Of a stretch of DNA of 64,000 bases, positions 17,801-26,295 are shown in pieces. Below the pieces are notes generated by a model. The model saw nothing but the letters and a program-made list of their open reading frames with translations. It had not been told where the DNA came from and did no database searches. The translations under genes and the position numbers were made by a program. Numbering within the stretch: the stretch's first letter is position 1; every line of letters starts with the position of its first letter. Source of the stretch: Edaphobacter lichenicola (GTDB lineage Bacteria > Acidobacteriota > Terriglobia > Terriglobales > Acidobacteriaceae); assembly GCF_014201315.1 (NCBI RefSeq), contig NZ_JACHDY010000001.1, forward strand, positions 496,001 to 560,000. Reading direction: 5' to 3'.

Positions 17801-18352
17801 AAGCCTGAGCCGCAGGTATTCCGACGCGGACGAAATGAAGAGCCACAGAATGAGATCTCTATCGCGGGCGTGATTACAGGCCTGAAGGTCGCGAAGTCCA
17901 AGCGCTCGGGGGAGATGTATGCGCAGGCTTCGCTCGAGGACACCGTGGGCAAGATCGAGTTGATCGCGTTTCCGCAGTCGTACGAGAAGCTCGCGGAGAA
18001 GTTGAAGATTGATGTGCCCGTGGTGGTTCGGGGGGTGCTGCGTGGGGAAGAGGATTCGGCGCCGAAGCTTGCGATCTCCAGTATCCAGGCGCTGGAGGAT
18101 GTGAAGATCAAGCTGCCGGATTCGTTGCGGATCAAGGTACCCCTGCATAATCCTGACGCGGCGCTGCTTGAGAAGCTGCACGCCATCCTGGTTGGAGCGC
18201 CCGGCAAGGGAAAGCTGCTGCTCGATCTTGAAGAGCCGGGGGAGTTTTGTGCGGTGCTTGAACCACACAACTGTCTGGTCGCCGCGGATCGGCTTTTCAT
18301 CGATCAGGTGGAGGAACTGGTGGGCCGCGGAGGGGTTCGCATCATCGACTAG
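14804..18352 (+). CDS. dnaE: DNA polymerase III subunit alpha
   Basis: The replicative polymerase catalytic subunit, 1182 residues, a normal size for DnaE. The N-terminal PHP domain begins with THLHLHTDYSLLDGA. The palm carries PDIDIDF at about residues 409-415, with GPGRGSAAGSL just before it. The fingers contain the YQEQVMQI region. The C-terminal OB fold is visible as ISIAGVITGLKVAKSK. No exonuclease insertion of the PolC type is seen. accA follows after 50 bp in the same direction. Confidence 0.98.
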   Translation: MAAEFTHLHLHTDYSLLDGACDVDKLAGHLSKIGQTAAAMTDHGNIYGAVHFFDAMQKKGIKPILGCELYICKNDDHRAAPEGDKYNHLLVLAENQEGYRNLVRLTSEAALHGFYRKPRVSKDFLAKHSEGLIGFSGCLAGEVNQFLMEDKYEEAKRTAGFYQDVFGKGNYFLEIQDHGLAPDKGVCDALFKMERELDIPLIATNDSHYVAADDSRAHEILLCVQTAGSMNDPKRFKFDTQEFYIKSAEEMLRTFSQNPEVCARTMQFIERCNVKMMKVDNPFPDFVVPEGETLDSYFEQVCRKGLEMRLETAVAHLRSRGLLKKTIPEYHERLDRELNIIKQMKFPGYFMIVWDFIKYAREQKIPVGPGRGSAAGSLVAYVMQITDIDPLQNELLFERFLNPERVSMPDIDIDFCMNRRGEVIEYVNRKYGRDQVAQIITFNTMAAKAAIKDVGRALDMPYGEVDRIAKMIPPTIGITIDQALKDSPTLAGAYEGDPKIKELIDAALRLEGLVRGAGVHAAGVVIAPKPLTELVPVTRAKNDDIVTAYDMKAVEKMGLLKMDFLGLTTLTVIDDALKLIKSTTGTDVDMSTIPLDDATTYEQVYHRALTSGVFQFESGGMRDVLRRYKPNTVEDLTALNALYRPGPIQGGMIDDFIERKWGRRAVSYELPELEMILRETLGVIVYQEQVMQISNVLAGYSLGDSDLLRRAMGKKDPAEMAKQRDRFMSGAAANKHPKDTAGKIFDLMAQFAGYGFNKSHSAAYALLAYHTAWLKTHYPVEFMAALLTSETSKPENVVKYISECREMNISVVPPNVQVSDANFTPIDTPGGGAIGFGLAAIKNVGHNAIESIIAARTALQAAGKKGFSSLWEFCEKVDLRLLNKRVLESLIKAGAMDVFGGRAALCAALDKAMERAQKSQRDEAAGQHGLFGIFDADIHSPSSNNREEPLPSVAEWDEHTRLQNEKEVLGFFVSGHPMDKYREKLRNMKVVDTVTACEMKPEPQVFRRGRNEEPQNEISIAGVITGLKVAKSKRSGEMYAQASLEDTVGKIELIAFPQSYEKLAEKLKIDVPVVVRGVLRGEEDSAPKLAISSIQALEDVKIKLPDSLRIKVPLHNPDAALLEKLHAILVGAPGKGKLLLDLEEPGEFCAVLEPHNCLVAADRLFIDQVEELVGRGGVRIID

Positions 18353-18402
18353 CCGTCGATGCCATACAATCGAGAGAGAAGTTTGTGAAGCATACCTAGA
18401 CA

Positions 18403-19260
18403 ATGGCAGAACACGAGACCGGAAGAACAGCGCATTCCCAGGCAGTATCCGCACCGACTCCCGAAGCGTGGATTAAGACGGAGCTGGCGCGGCACCCCCA
18501 GCGCCCCTACCCGATGGATTTCATTGCAGCTTTGTTCACCGACTTCAGCGAGATCCACGGCGACCGCGCTTTTGGCGACGATGCCGCGATGAGTTGTGGG
18601 ATGGCGGCCTTTCACGGCGAACCGGTGATGGTGATCGGGAACCTGAAGGGACGGACGCTGAAGGAGCGGGTGGCGCGGAAGTTTGGCAGCCCCGATCCGG
18701 AAGGGTACCGCAAGGCTCTGCGGGCGATGAAGATTGCTGAGAAGTTTGGCAGGCCTGTGTTTACGTTCCTCGATCTGGCTGGGGCGAATCCTGGCATTGG
18801 TGCCGAGGAGCGCGGGCAGGGGGAGGCGATCGCACGGAATCTGCTGGAGATGTCTCGGCTGCGGGTGCCGACCATCGCCACGATTACGGGCGAGGGCGGT
18901 TCCGGCGGTGCGTTGGCGCTGGCAGTAGCCGATCGCGTATTGATGCTCGAAAACGCAATTTACTCAGTGATCTCTCCTGAGGGTTGCGCGTCGATCATGT
19001 GGAAGGATGCGAGCAAGAAGCAGCAGGCAGCGACGGCTTTGAAGTACACCGCTGTGGACGTCAAATTACTTGGCTGTGTCGATGAGGTATTGCCTGAGCC
19101 GTGGGGTGGGACGCAGAACAATCCGGAAGAGGCCATGGCGCTGGTCGACGAAAGACTGCGAGGCAACCTCGCAGATCTTCGGGCACTCCCGCTCGAGACA
19201 CTGCTGGAGCAGCGCTATATCAAGTTTCGTAATATCGCGCAGTTTTACACCACCGTTTAG
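18403..19260 (+). CDS. accA: acetyl-CoA carboxylase carboxyltransferase alpha
   Basis: AccA, 285 residues, carries half of the carboxyltransferase that makes malonyl-CoA for fatty acid synthesis, together with AccD. Diagnostic stretches are RPYPMDFI, the crotonase-fold motif GEGGSGGALAL, and ISPEGCASIMWKDA. Unlike most annotated AccA, the N-terminal helix is short but complete. The ATG at 18403 is the natural start. Pairing with dnaE is seen in other bacteria too. Confidence 0.96.
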   Translation: MAEHETGRTAHSQAVSAPTPEAWIKTELARHPQRPYPMDFIAALFTDFSEIHGDRAFGDDAAMSCGMAAFHGEPVMVIGNLKGRTLKERVARKFGSPDPEGYRKALRAMKIAEKFGRPVFTFLDLAGANPGIGAEERGQGEAIARNLLEMSRLRVPTIATITGEGGSGGALALAVADRVLMLENAIYSVISPEGCASIMWKDASKKQQAATALKYTAVDVKLLGCVDEVLPEPWGGTQNNPEEAMALVDERLRGNLADLRALPLETLLEQRYIKFRNIAQFYTTV

Positions 19261-19289
19261 CGGAACCACCGTTTCTGGAGCAGCCAGCG

Positions 19290-20321
19290 TTGCAATCCCT
19301 CAATTCGACACACTCAGGCCGCTCTGAGCGCACCTTGCAACTGGCGCTCTTCGTAACATCTGCGACCTGGTTTGTGGCTTCGGACATTCTGGCGGGACGT
19401 TCGGCGCGCGGTCTTTCGGAGCGATTCGGCCTTGACGCGGAAAGGCCGCTGCTTGCGGCACTCTTTCTTCTCTTTTTGCTGGCGGTCGGGTTTTCGATTC
19501 TGCAGGCGATTGCGCATCGACACTCTTCGCTTCGGGAGGTTCTGGGCCTTCCAATGCGGTCGACATCGCGGCGGGAGTGGACCCTCGGGGTCGCTGTTGG
19601 CTGGGGTTGCGTGGTTCTGGCCATTCTTCCGATGACGCTGACGGGAAAGTTGGATGTCCAGCTGTGGTTGCAGGCGCGGGCGATCTGGCTGCTGTTATTG
19701 AATCTTGTAACTCTTGGGATCGCGGCGCTGGCCGAGGAGGTGGCATTTCGCGGCTACCCCTTTCGGCGTCTGATTGAAGCGATTGGACCAGTAGCGGCGA
19801 CCATTGGAATGTCTCTTCTCTTTGGGCTGGGACACGCACTGAACCCGGGGGCTACCTGGACCAGCGTTTTTGTGACGATGCTGGCCGGTCTGCTGCTGTC
19901 GGTGGCGTGGCTGCGGACCCACGGATTGTGGTTACCCTGGGGACTTCACTTTGCCTGGAACGCCAGCATCGGCATTCTGTTTGGCCTTCCAATCAGCGGA
20001 ATCAGTGACTTCGCCAGCGTGGTGCAGACGCGGGCCTTCGGGCCTCTGTGGCTGACGGGAGGGAACTACGGACCCGAGGGGGCGGTTTTCTCTGTTTTCG
20101 TTTTGCTGATCGCTGTTGTCGTTCTGATCCGTATTACTCGAGACTATGCATGGGATTACACCCACAAGCCGATTATTGCAGGTGGCTATGCGATTGAGGT
20201 TCAGCCACCGCCGGCGCATGCGGCGATGGAGCAGGAGGCAAAACCGGCGGCGGCCTCCCTGGTTCAGATTCTTCCGGTTACTCCGCAGGCGCGTTCGGTT
20301 GGCGAGGAGCCGAAGCTCTAG
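19290..20321 (+). CDS. CPBP family intramembrane protease
   Basis: A membrane protein of about 343 residues with about eight hydrophobic helices. CPBP/CAAX protease motifs are present: AEEVAFRGYPFRRL (EExxxR), FGLGHALNP and HFAWNASIG. The active site lies within the membrane. The substrate is unknown. The frame starts with a TTG at 19290, which is not a strong start; no ATG lies near the expected N-terminus, so the start is uncertain. A hydrophilic 60-residue tail follows the last helix. Confidence 0.85.
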   Translation: MQSLNSTHSGRSERTLQLALFVTSATWFVASDILAGRSARGLSERFGLDAERPLLAALFLLFLLAVGFSILQAIAHRHSSLREVLGLPMRSTSRREWTLGVAVGWGCVVLAILPMTLTGKLDVQLWLQARAIWLLLLNLVTLGIAALAEEVAFRGYPFRRLIEAIGPVAATIGMSLLFGLGHALNPGATWTSVFVTMLAGLLLSVAWLRTHGLWLPWGLHFAWNASIGILFGLPISGISDFASVVQTRAFGPLWLTGGNYGPEGAVFSVFVLLIAVVVLIRITRDYAWDYTHKPIIAGGYAIEVQPPPAHAAMEQEAKPAAASLVQILPVTPQARSVGEEPKL

Positions 20322-20459
20322 ACGGGTGGGATTGAGGCGCTATTGTTTTGATTTTGGGACTCTAACCCTGCTTCCCTGTGGTCTGATCAAAATTCGTAAA
20401 CCGGCTCTTGTCAAAAGGGGAAGAGAAGGCGCAAGCTGGTGTGTATCTGAGGTGCTTCG

Positions 20460-21590
20460 ATGGCACTTTTTCACTACAGATCGGCTCTCCTGCTGGGTAG
20501 TCTGGCGCTGTCGTCGCTGTCCCTGAAGACGGCTCATAGTCAGGTCTTTGTGGTTGGGGAGGGCACTGCGACCGCTGATATCTCAACGGATTTCTCCCCT
20601 ACGCATGTCTCGTTGCCAGATACCCCTATGACCGAGCGTGGGCGTCGTGAGCTGGTCCGGAATCTTGAGGCGGAGCAAGGCTTTGCTCATCGTGCGCTGC
20701 CGGTGAGCGCGAGTGTGATGCTGCGAGCGAATGGGCCGATCAGTCCCGGTGGGGCGGATTACAAAAAGTTGATATATCAAAAGGGTGAAGCTGCGGCGCT
20801 CGGGGACCGCGTCATCATTACCTCTTTGGAGATCAAGCCGGATCGGATTGTGCTGGACCTCAACGGCGGTCCGTATGTGAAGCATCGGTTTTTGAGTCAT
20901 GTTCAGATCAATGACGCGCCGGTTGCGCGGACGAACCAGGATAGGGCCTCAGGGTCGCGAATTACGCTGATCTTTGAGGGGCATGTTCCGGAGATCTCCG
21001 CGCCGGAGGTAAAGGCGTTGCTGGAGCCGGTGATCGATTTTGGAGTGAAGACCTCTGAGCAGGCCTATGCGGACACTCTGCCGCCTGTGTTGAAAGAGGC
21101 GATTGCTGCGCATGAAGTTCTGGTGGGGATGAACCATCGGATGGTGCTGGCGGCGCTGGGAGCACCAGAGAACAAGATGCGGGACCAGCCGAGCGGAGAT
21201 CCGAGTGGTGGGCGATACGAGGAGTGGATCTATGGCCACGTGCCACAGACCATTCGATTTGTGCGGTTTGTAGGGGACCGCGTGACGGTCGTGGAGATTG
21301 CGGCGCTGGGCAAGCCGATCGAGATACATGACAAGGATGAGATGGCTGGCTACAACTCCGGCGAGCCGGCGCGTGAGGTCGCGATGGGAGATAAGGCCGC
21401 TGATGGAACTGAGAAGACGAATGCGCCGCCGACGTTGCTCAAGCCGGGTGAGGCGGCGTCCGCGGGCCGCACCGACAATAAGGTTCAATTTCCCGACGAC
21501 AAGAAGGACAACAAGAGCGGAGCGTCTGCGCCTGCATCGCCGGCACAGCCGCCTTCGAACAACCTTGCACTGGCTGAGCAGCCACGTTAA
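20460..21590 (+). CDS. secreted hypothetical protein
   Basis: I do not recognise this 376-residue protein. A signal peptide is clear (LLLGSLALSSLSLKTAHSQ). The next 250 residues are mixed alpha/beta, including the strands DRVIITSLEIKPDRIVLDLNGG and RITLIFEGHVPEISAPEVKALLEPVIDF. A second small domain (GMNHRMVLAALGAPENKMR...YEEWIYG) looks like the SmpA/OmlA (BamE) type repeat found in outer membrane lipoproteins. The last 80 residues are low-complexity and charged. It is probably periplasmic. Confidence 0.8.
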   Translation: MALFHYRSALLLGSLALSSLSLKTAHSQVFVVGEGTATADISTDFSPTHVSLPDTPMTERGRRELVRNLEAEQGFAHRALPVSASVMLRANGPISPGGADYKKLIYQKGEAAALGDRVIITSLEIKPDRIVLDLNGGPYVKHRFLSHVQINDAPVARTNQDRASGSRITLIFEGHVPEISAPEVKALLEPVIDFGVKTSEQAYADTLPPVLKEAIAAHEVLVGMNHRMVLAALGAPENKMRDQPSGDPSGGRYEEWIYGHVPQTIRFVRFVGDRVTVVEIAALGKPIEIHDKDEMAGYNSGEPAREVAMGDKAADGTEKTNAPPTLLKPGEAASAGRTDNKVQFPDDKKDNKSGASAPASPAQPPSNNLALAEQPR

Positions 21591-21789
21591 GGCTGTGGTC
21601 GTGTAGACTTATAGGAGAGCTTCAATCGCAGTTCTTCTCCTCCGATTCCCGCCGTGGTTCGTCCCGGACAATCTTTACGAGAAGCACCGGATGATGAGAT
21701 TCTGCTTGCCCGCGCGGGTCTAGCCGATCGAAATATCCAATGCGTGGGCCGAGAGATTTGTAACGTTCGTATTAGGGAGAGCAAGAATT

Positions 21790-21969
21790 ATGGCGAAGAT
21801 TGCCAAGACCGGCGACCGTAAGAAGGTCATGGATACTAACAAGAGCACGGATTGTCCGAAGTGCTCCAAACCAACTCGCATTGTGAAGCGCGTGAAGGAC
21901 CGCGAGCGCGGTACTCCTGGCGGAGTGTATATCTCCTGCTCAGCGTGCGATTTCTTCGAGAAACTCTAA
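21790..21969 (+). CDS. 59-residue zinc-ribbon protein
   Basis: A short gene with ATG at 21790 and TAA at 21967-21969, preceded by GGGAGAG. The protein is basic and has two CxxC pairs: DCPKCSKP at about 22-25 and ISCSACDFF at about 50-53, which should bind one zinc. It is about the size of ribosomal protein L33 but the sequence does not match it. A hairpin with T residues follows 30 bp after the stop, so it is probably a single-gene transcript. Function unknown. Confidence 0.8.
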   Translation: MAKIAKTGDRKKVMDTNKSTDCPKCSKPTRIVKRVKDRERGTPGGVYISCSACDFFEKL

Positions 21970-22000
21970 GCGAGATTCAACCAAGATGCCACAGGATAAG

Positions 22001-22020
22001 GAGCCCCGCGTGGGCTCTTT
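22001..22020 (+). terminator. Rho-independent terminator
   Basis: Perfect 6-bp stem GAGCCC/GGGCTC with loop CGCGT, followed by TTTG, 32 bp after the zinc-ribbon gene stop. Confidence 0.65.
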
Positions 22021-22186
22021 GTCGTGTGTGGGCCTTTCTTTTGTGTGTCTTGTGAGTGTCTGGGCATGAGCTGGATTTCGTTGAGGGTTATGCACCAAAG
22101 TTGTACAGATAATTTACCGGCAGAGACTTGACGATTGTTGCTTCAGACGGGCAGACTCGACGCTGGAAAGTAGGAACCCCGTTTTT

Positions 22187-23095
22187 ATGATGACCAGCAG
22201 CTCTGCACTGACCTCCTCTGTGTTTGCGCCTCTTCCGCACTTCACTCGCCCCACGTTTCTGATGTGTCCGCCTGAGTTTTATGACGTGGACTACGTGATC
22301 AACCCGTGGATGGCGGGGAATCTGCATCAACCGTCGCGGGATACTGCGTTTATGCAGTGGAAGAACCTGTACCGGCAGCTGCAGCGGGTGGCGGACGTTC
22401 GCTTGCTGCATGCTCGGGAAGGGGCGCCGGATATGGTGTTTGTGGCGCATGCGGCGGTGGTGCAGCATGGGCTGGCGGCGGTGTCGAGTTTTGCTCATCC
22501 GCAGCGGCAGACGGAGGAGGGACATCTGCGAAAGTGGTTGCAGGACGCGGGTTTTCTGCTGTGGGAGACGCCGCGGGAGACTTGCTTCGAAGGCGAGGGG
22601 GATGCGCTCTTTGACGCTAATGGCGGGCATCTGTGGGCGGCGCACGGGGTTCGGACCTGCAGGCATAGCCACCGGCATCTGGGGGATGCGTGGCATACGC
22701 GGGTGACTTCGCTGCATCTGGTGGATCCGCGGTTTTATCATTTGGACCTTTGTTTTGCGCCACTTAGCGGGGAGTATCTGCTTTACTTTCCGAGCGCCTT
22801 CGATGCGGCTTCGCTCGAGAAGATCCATTCGGCATATGGAGTGGATAAGCGAATTGTTGTCAGCGAGTTAGAGGCTACGCAGTTTGGCTGCAATGTGATC
22901 AACGTGGGGCGGGATGTTTTGCTAGGGGCGGTGGAGACGAATCTGGCTAAACGATTGATGGAGCGGGGTTTCGATGTGACCGAGATGCCTCTGGGCGAGT
23001 TCCAGCGTGGGGGCGGGTCGGCGAAGGCGCTGGCTCTGCGGTTGAGCGATTCGGCACTGGCTCTGGGGGATGCTCGGATCGAGTCGGCGCTCTAG
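22187..23095 (+). CDS. amidinotransferase-fold protein (DDAH/arginine deiminase-like), catalytic Cys missing
   Basis: The 302-residue protein belongs to the guanidino-group modifying superfamily. N-terminal FLMCPPEFYDVDYVINPWM, the central CFEGEGDALF and HLDLCFAPL with its catalytic His are conserved. At the C-terminus the motif that normally reads GGSxxC here is GGGSAKALALRL, so the nucleophilic Cys is replaced by Ala (codon GCG at 23027-23029). The enzyme is thus predicted to be inactive as a hydrolase, or to have another role. The start may be either ATG at 22187 or 22190. Confidence 0.85.
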   Translation: MMTSSSALTSSVFAPLPHFTRPTFLMCPPEFYDVDYVINPWMAGNLHQPSRDTAFMQWKNLYRQLQRVADVRLLHAREGAPDMVFVAHAAVVQHGLAAVSSFAHPQRQTEEGHLRKWLQDAGFLLWETPRETCFEGEGDALFDANGGHLWAAHGVRTCRHSHRHLGDAWHTRVTSLHLVDPRFYHLDLCFAPLSGEYLLYFPSAFDAASLEKIHSAYGVDKRIVVSELEATQFGCNVINVGRDVLLGAVETNLAKRLMERGFDVTEMPLGEFQRGGGSAKALALRLSDSALALGDARIESAL

Positions 23096-23136
23096 TATTT
23101 CGTTTTTCGTGGATGATTTTTTTGGGGTGTGGTGGA

Positions 23137-23178
23137 GAGGCGTTTTTTCTGGGGTTTTTCCAGAAAAGCGCCTCTTTT
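23137..23178 (+). terminator. strong Rho-independent terminator
   Basis: Long stem GAGGCGTTTTTTCTGG paired with CCAGAAAAGCGCCTC (one bulge), followed by TTTT. It lies about 40 bp after the amidinotransferase-fold gene. Confidence 0.75.
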
Positions 23179-23230
23179 CGCGTGGTGTTTTGGTGGTGAA
23201 GCTGTGATGTTTTGTGTGGTGGATGTGGTG

Positions 23231-23260
23231 TTTTAGCAGCGATCTTTTTGGCTGCTAAAA
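23231..23260. repeat. 10-bp perfect inverted repeat
   Basis: TTTTAGCAGC and GCTGCTAAAA are separated by 10 bp. There is no following T-tract on the plus strand, but it could act as a terminator in either direction. Confidence 0.5.
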
Positions 23261-23348
23261 ATGCGCCAACTTTTCGAACTTTTTTTGATTTTTATTTGGA
23301 CGCTCCACCCGCCATCTAACCAAACCTGCCTATCGATTGAGATCCTAC

Positions 23349-23386
23349 ATCCCACTCTTCGCAAGAGCGCGAAGGATGGGGCACCC
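23349..23386. repeat. short hairpin repeat, second type
   Basis: The core CCCACTCTTCGCAAGAGCG is followed by a GAAGGATGGGGCACCC arm. It folds as CTTCGC/GCGCGAAG plus an outer CATCC/GGATG stem. A diverged copy lies at 26205-26234. It ends in the same GGGGCACCC as the main dispersed repeat, so the two families may be related. Confidence 0.6.
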
Positions 23387-23430
23387 GATTGTTTTGCGTG
23401 CGTCAAAATTTGGGTGGGGCGCAAAGACCT

Positions 23431-23523
23431 ACCTCTCAATCGAGACTTGCGGCCAAGAGGGAGCGGTTCGAGCTTTGCTCGAGGGCCCACTCATACGATG
23501 AAGCTGCATGAATGGGGCGCCCG
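23431..23523 (+). repeat. dispersed hairpin repeat, copy A
   Basis: Composite unit: a leading CTCTCAATCGAGA hairpin, then TTGCGGCCAAGAGGGAGCGG, then TTCGAGC-TTT-GCTCGA, then CCCACTCATACGATGAAGC with a closing TGCATGAATGGGG arm. Related copies are at 23535, 27770 and 28674. Confidence 0.8.
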
Positions 23524-23534
23524 GCACCCGGCAA

Positions 23535-23584
23535 TCGCTCGAGGGCCCACTCATACGATGAAGCTGCATGAATGGGGCACCCCG
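23535..23584 (+). repeat. dispersed hairpin repeat, copy B (partial)
   Basis: A direct duplicate of the last half of copy A, 74 bp downstream: from CTCGAGGGCCCACTCATACG through GGGGCACCC. The first stem arm is missing. Confidence 0.8.
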
Positions 23585-23730
23585 CAATCGGGACGTAAAG
23601 ACGTCAGCGGGCTTCGTGAAATTTGCGAGCCATCCGGAGGCTGGCTACGAAAAGGCGTGAGGTGTTGAACAGAAGAAAGAGGGAGACGCGGAATGAGCGC
23701 CTCCCTCGAGTTTGCGGTTCGGCCGATTGG

Positions 23731-25674
23731 TTAGAATTGCCCGCCGTAGCCGAGGAACTGGCGCAATCCGTCGCCCGTTCGCCAGGTGGACTGGGATTCG
23801 TTCTTGATTAAGTCGCGGAATGCGACGTGGGCGATCTCCGACTTGATCTGCTGGAAGCGCAGCGAGTTGGGATCGAGGGGATTGCCGGGCAGATGCGCGG
23901 CTAGCTCATTGGGAAGATAGTTGTTGACGAGCGCGTCGTAGCCCTCCTGGGCACGGGGGTCGCGGGGGTGGCTGAAGAGCTCGAGCTGACCGGCTTTGGT
24001 GGAGTAGTCGTAGAACTCGAGCTGTACGCTGGTGGGGTCGATCCGGGTGGATAGGGGCAACCAGTCGTAGTAGGCACCCACCTTGGTCTCGCAGGTGGTG
24101 AGGGAGAGGATGTTGGTTGGGGCTCCGTTGAAGTTGAAGAAGCCGGGAGCGATCTCGTCAGTGGCGAAGAGGAGGTAGTCCCGGCCGGGGGCCCAGCGCG
24201 ACTTGAGCATGGAGTACATGTCGTGCCGGTTGGTGTAGATCTGGTCATAGGGATGCTTCGTTAGCCAGGTTGTGTCGCCCTTGTGGCCGAGGGTGACGAA
24301 CATATTCAGCAGGTCGACGGAGGAGCAGAGGCCGGTGCGGATGGTGTTGGTGTCGCCTGTGAAACGGCCGCTGGGATCCATGACGATGAGGGGGATGTGG
24401 GTGGCCTCGTCATAGACGGTGCCGATTTTGCCCTGAACGAAGCCGTGGGCGCCGTTGTACTCACCGTGGTCCGAGGCGAAGATGATGATGGTGTTGTCGA
24501 TGATGCTCTGCGGCAGGTTGTGGAGCTGATCAAGGAGGTCGCCGATCTCTTCATCGATGATCTTGGTGATCTGGTTATAGCTGTCCAGGCCGCGCTGCCA
24601 GTAGTGGAACGGTGCGTTGCCTATGCCGAAGCCGGTGCTTCCGTCGGGTCCGTCAGGGTAAGGAACGACCTTGAATCCCAACTGAAACGGGTTCGTGGCG
24701 ATATCTCCCCAGACCATCGCTGAAATCTTCTGAAAGTAGGCATGGGTAGTGGGTTTGCCGGTTGCAGCATAGTTACCGGGGTCCTGCCAGTTGGTCGGAA
24801 GGATGGGATTGCCGAAGGGCGGTGGAGATTTGAGCTTATTGGTGTTCCAGTTCACGATCGGCGGACTGTTCGTGTAGTCCTGGTTCTGATTGAGTGGGGC
24901 GTTTGGGTGGTTTTTGTTGTAGTTCGCGAAGAGGTTGGTGTAGGTGAGAAACTCGGTGCCGGCGGGGAAGAACTCGCGATCGTGCGGGTTGACATAACCG
25001 ACAGTCAGAAACCACGGGGCATCGGTGGTCTTGACGTTCTGCAGGTAGGCGATGGCCTGACCGGTGGTGTAGGCGTCGTTGTTGTAGGGGGGAGGGATCG
25101 CTGGGTCTTGGCCGGGCGCGGGGGGAGTTTGGTCGCCGTAGGTTCCCTGCAGGTTGTACCCGGTCGGGTCGGGTGGGCTGTTCCAGGCGAATCCGTAGGG
25201 GACGAGGGTGTCCTTGGGGCCGCTGGCGACGGAGACGTGCCACTTGCCGAAGTATGGCGTGGTATAGCCGGCTGACTGAAGGAGCTTGCCGAAGGTAGGA
25301 AATGCAGGATTGAGGACAGGAACTTTGGGATTCGTAGTGATAGTGCCGATGAGCCAGCTCTGATGGGAGTAGAGGCCGGTGATGATCGTGCCGCGAGCCG
25401 GCGTGCAAGCGCAGGCCGCGGTGTGGTAGTTGGAGAACTTTACGCCGCGCTTCCAGATGTGCTTGTAGAGGTTCGGCATGAAGCGCTTGAAGTATTCTTC
25501 GGCGCTGTTGACGCCAATGGGGAAGACGGAGGGCCAACGCAGCTCGTCGACAAGGATGAAGATAACGTTAGGTTTCGCTCCCGGTTCGGTGATGTTTTGA
25601 GAGAAACCAAGACGACTGGCGACACTGGCGCCTGCGACGGCAGCGGTGGTTTTCAGGAAGTCTCTGCGCTTCAT
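23731..25674 (-). CDS. Tat-exported sulfatase
   Basis: Alkaline-phosphatase-fold sulfatase of 647 residues. The N-terminus MKRRDFLKTTAAVAGASVA is a Tat signal. The active-site motif CTPARG (CxPxR) marks the Cys that becomes formylglycine. Metal ligands are seen in ILVDELRWP and IIFASDHGEYNGAHG. The start at 25674 is chosen for the Tat motif and the GGAGAAAA site upstream; the frame is open further upstream. It cleaves sulfate esters outside the cytoplasm; the substrate is unknown. No anaerobic or FGE-type maturase is visible nearby. Confidence 0.92.
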   Translation of the reverse strand: MKRRDFLKTTAAVAGASVASRLGFSQNITEPGAKPNVIFILVDELRWPSVFPIGVNSAEEYFKRFMPNLYKHIWKRGVKFSNYHTAACACTPARGTIITGLYSHQSWLIGTITTNPKVPVLNPAFPTFGKLLQSAGYTTPYFGKWHVSVASGPKDTLVPYGFAWNSPPDPTGYNLQGTYGDQTPPAPGQDPAIPPPYNNDAYTTGQAIAYLQNVKTTDAPWFLTVGYVNPHDREFFPAGTEFLTYTNLFANYNKNHPNAPLNQNQDYTNSPPIVNWNTNKLKSPPPFGNPILPTNWQDPGNYAATGKPTTHAYFQKISAMVWGDIATNPFQLGFKVVPYPDGPDGSTGFGIGNAPFHYWQRGLDSYNQITKIIDEEIGDLLDQLHNLPQSIIDNTIIIFASDHGEYNGAHGFVQGKIGTVYDEATHIPLIVMDPSGRFTGDTNTIRTGLCSSVDLLNMFVTLGHKGDTTWLTKHPYDQIYTNRHDMYSMLKSRWAPGRDYLLFATDEIAPGFFNFNGAPTNILSLTTCETKVGAYYDWLPLSTRIDPTSVQLEFYDYSTKAGQLELFSHPRDPRAQEGYDALVNNYLPNELAAHLPGNPLDPNSLRFQQIKSEIAHVAFRDLIKNESQSTWRTGDGLRQFLGYGGQF

Positions 25675-26295
25675 ATGTATTTTCTCCAATGGATGAAATT
25701 CGAAATTCGTTGCTGCTGAGAGTGAACTTCGGAGAAGTCCGAAGCCGAAATAGCAACCCACGTAGGGAGATAACCGAGACACAATGGTTGACCTGAATTT
25801 GTTCCAGAGCCCCTTTAGCTGATGCACCATGCAAACAGCTCTCGAGAGCGGATGAGGGCTCTCGATGAGGCGCCGGTTTAGTGGAATGAATCAGGGAGCC
25901 GGTGGATTCCTGGGGGATTCAGGGGGTCAATAGATTCTTGGGGGACCAGGGCCGACGAGAGTCGCGAGGGAAGATCACTTACGCGACGGGCCGATTTTAC
26001 GCCGGGTGCCAAGAGGGGTCAATGCAATACTCGGTAAAGATCGAATGAACATCGTCTGTCTTGTGCGAACTACGTTTCAGAGGTCAACGACCGTTCGTTG
26101 AACAACTTGCCACCTTGGCATGCTTATCGCTGCCTGATCTCAGTGGCGATAACAGGTCGTAAGTTGGACCATGAGTGGTGCCCGAGCATAAAGATTCGTA
26201 AATCGCCACTCTTCGCAAGAACGCGAAGGGTTGAAATTCCCGTTGAAACCCGTGAGCTTTGGCAGTAGGCTCCTTGGCAACAGGAGGATGCCCTC
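25675..26295. other. intergenic region with short repeats
   Basis: No gene seen in 620 bp between the divergent sulfatase and HD-like genes. It holds a doubled degenerate G-rich motif (GGATTCCTGGGGGA near 25904 and AGATTCTTGGGGGA near 25931) and a diverged copy of the second hairpin repeat at 26205-26234 (CCACTCTTCGCAAGAACGCG). Confidence 0.6.

Noticed and set aside
22088-22828. A 246-codon minus-strand frame over the amidinotransferase-fold gene.
   Set aside because: Very basic composition without any domain; a shadow.
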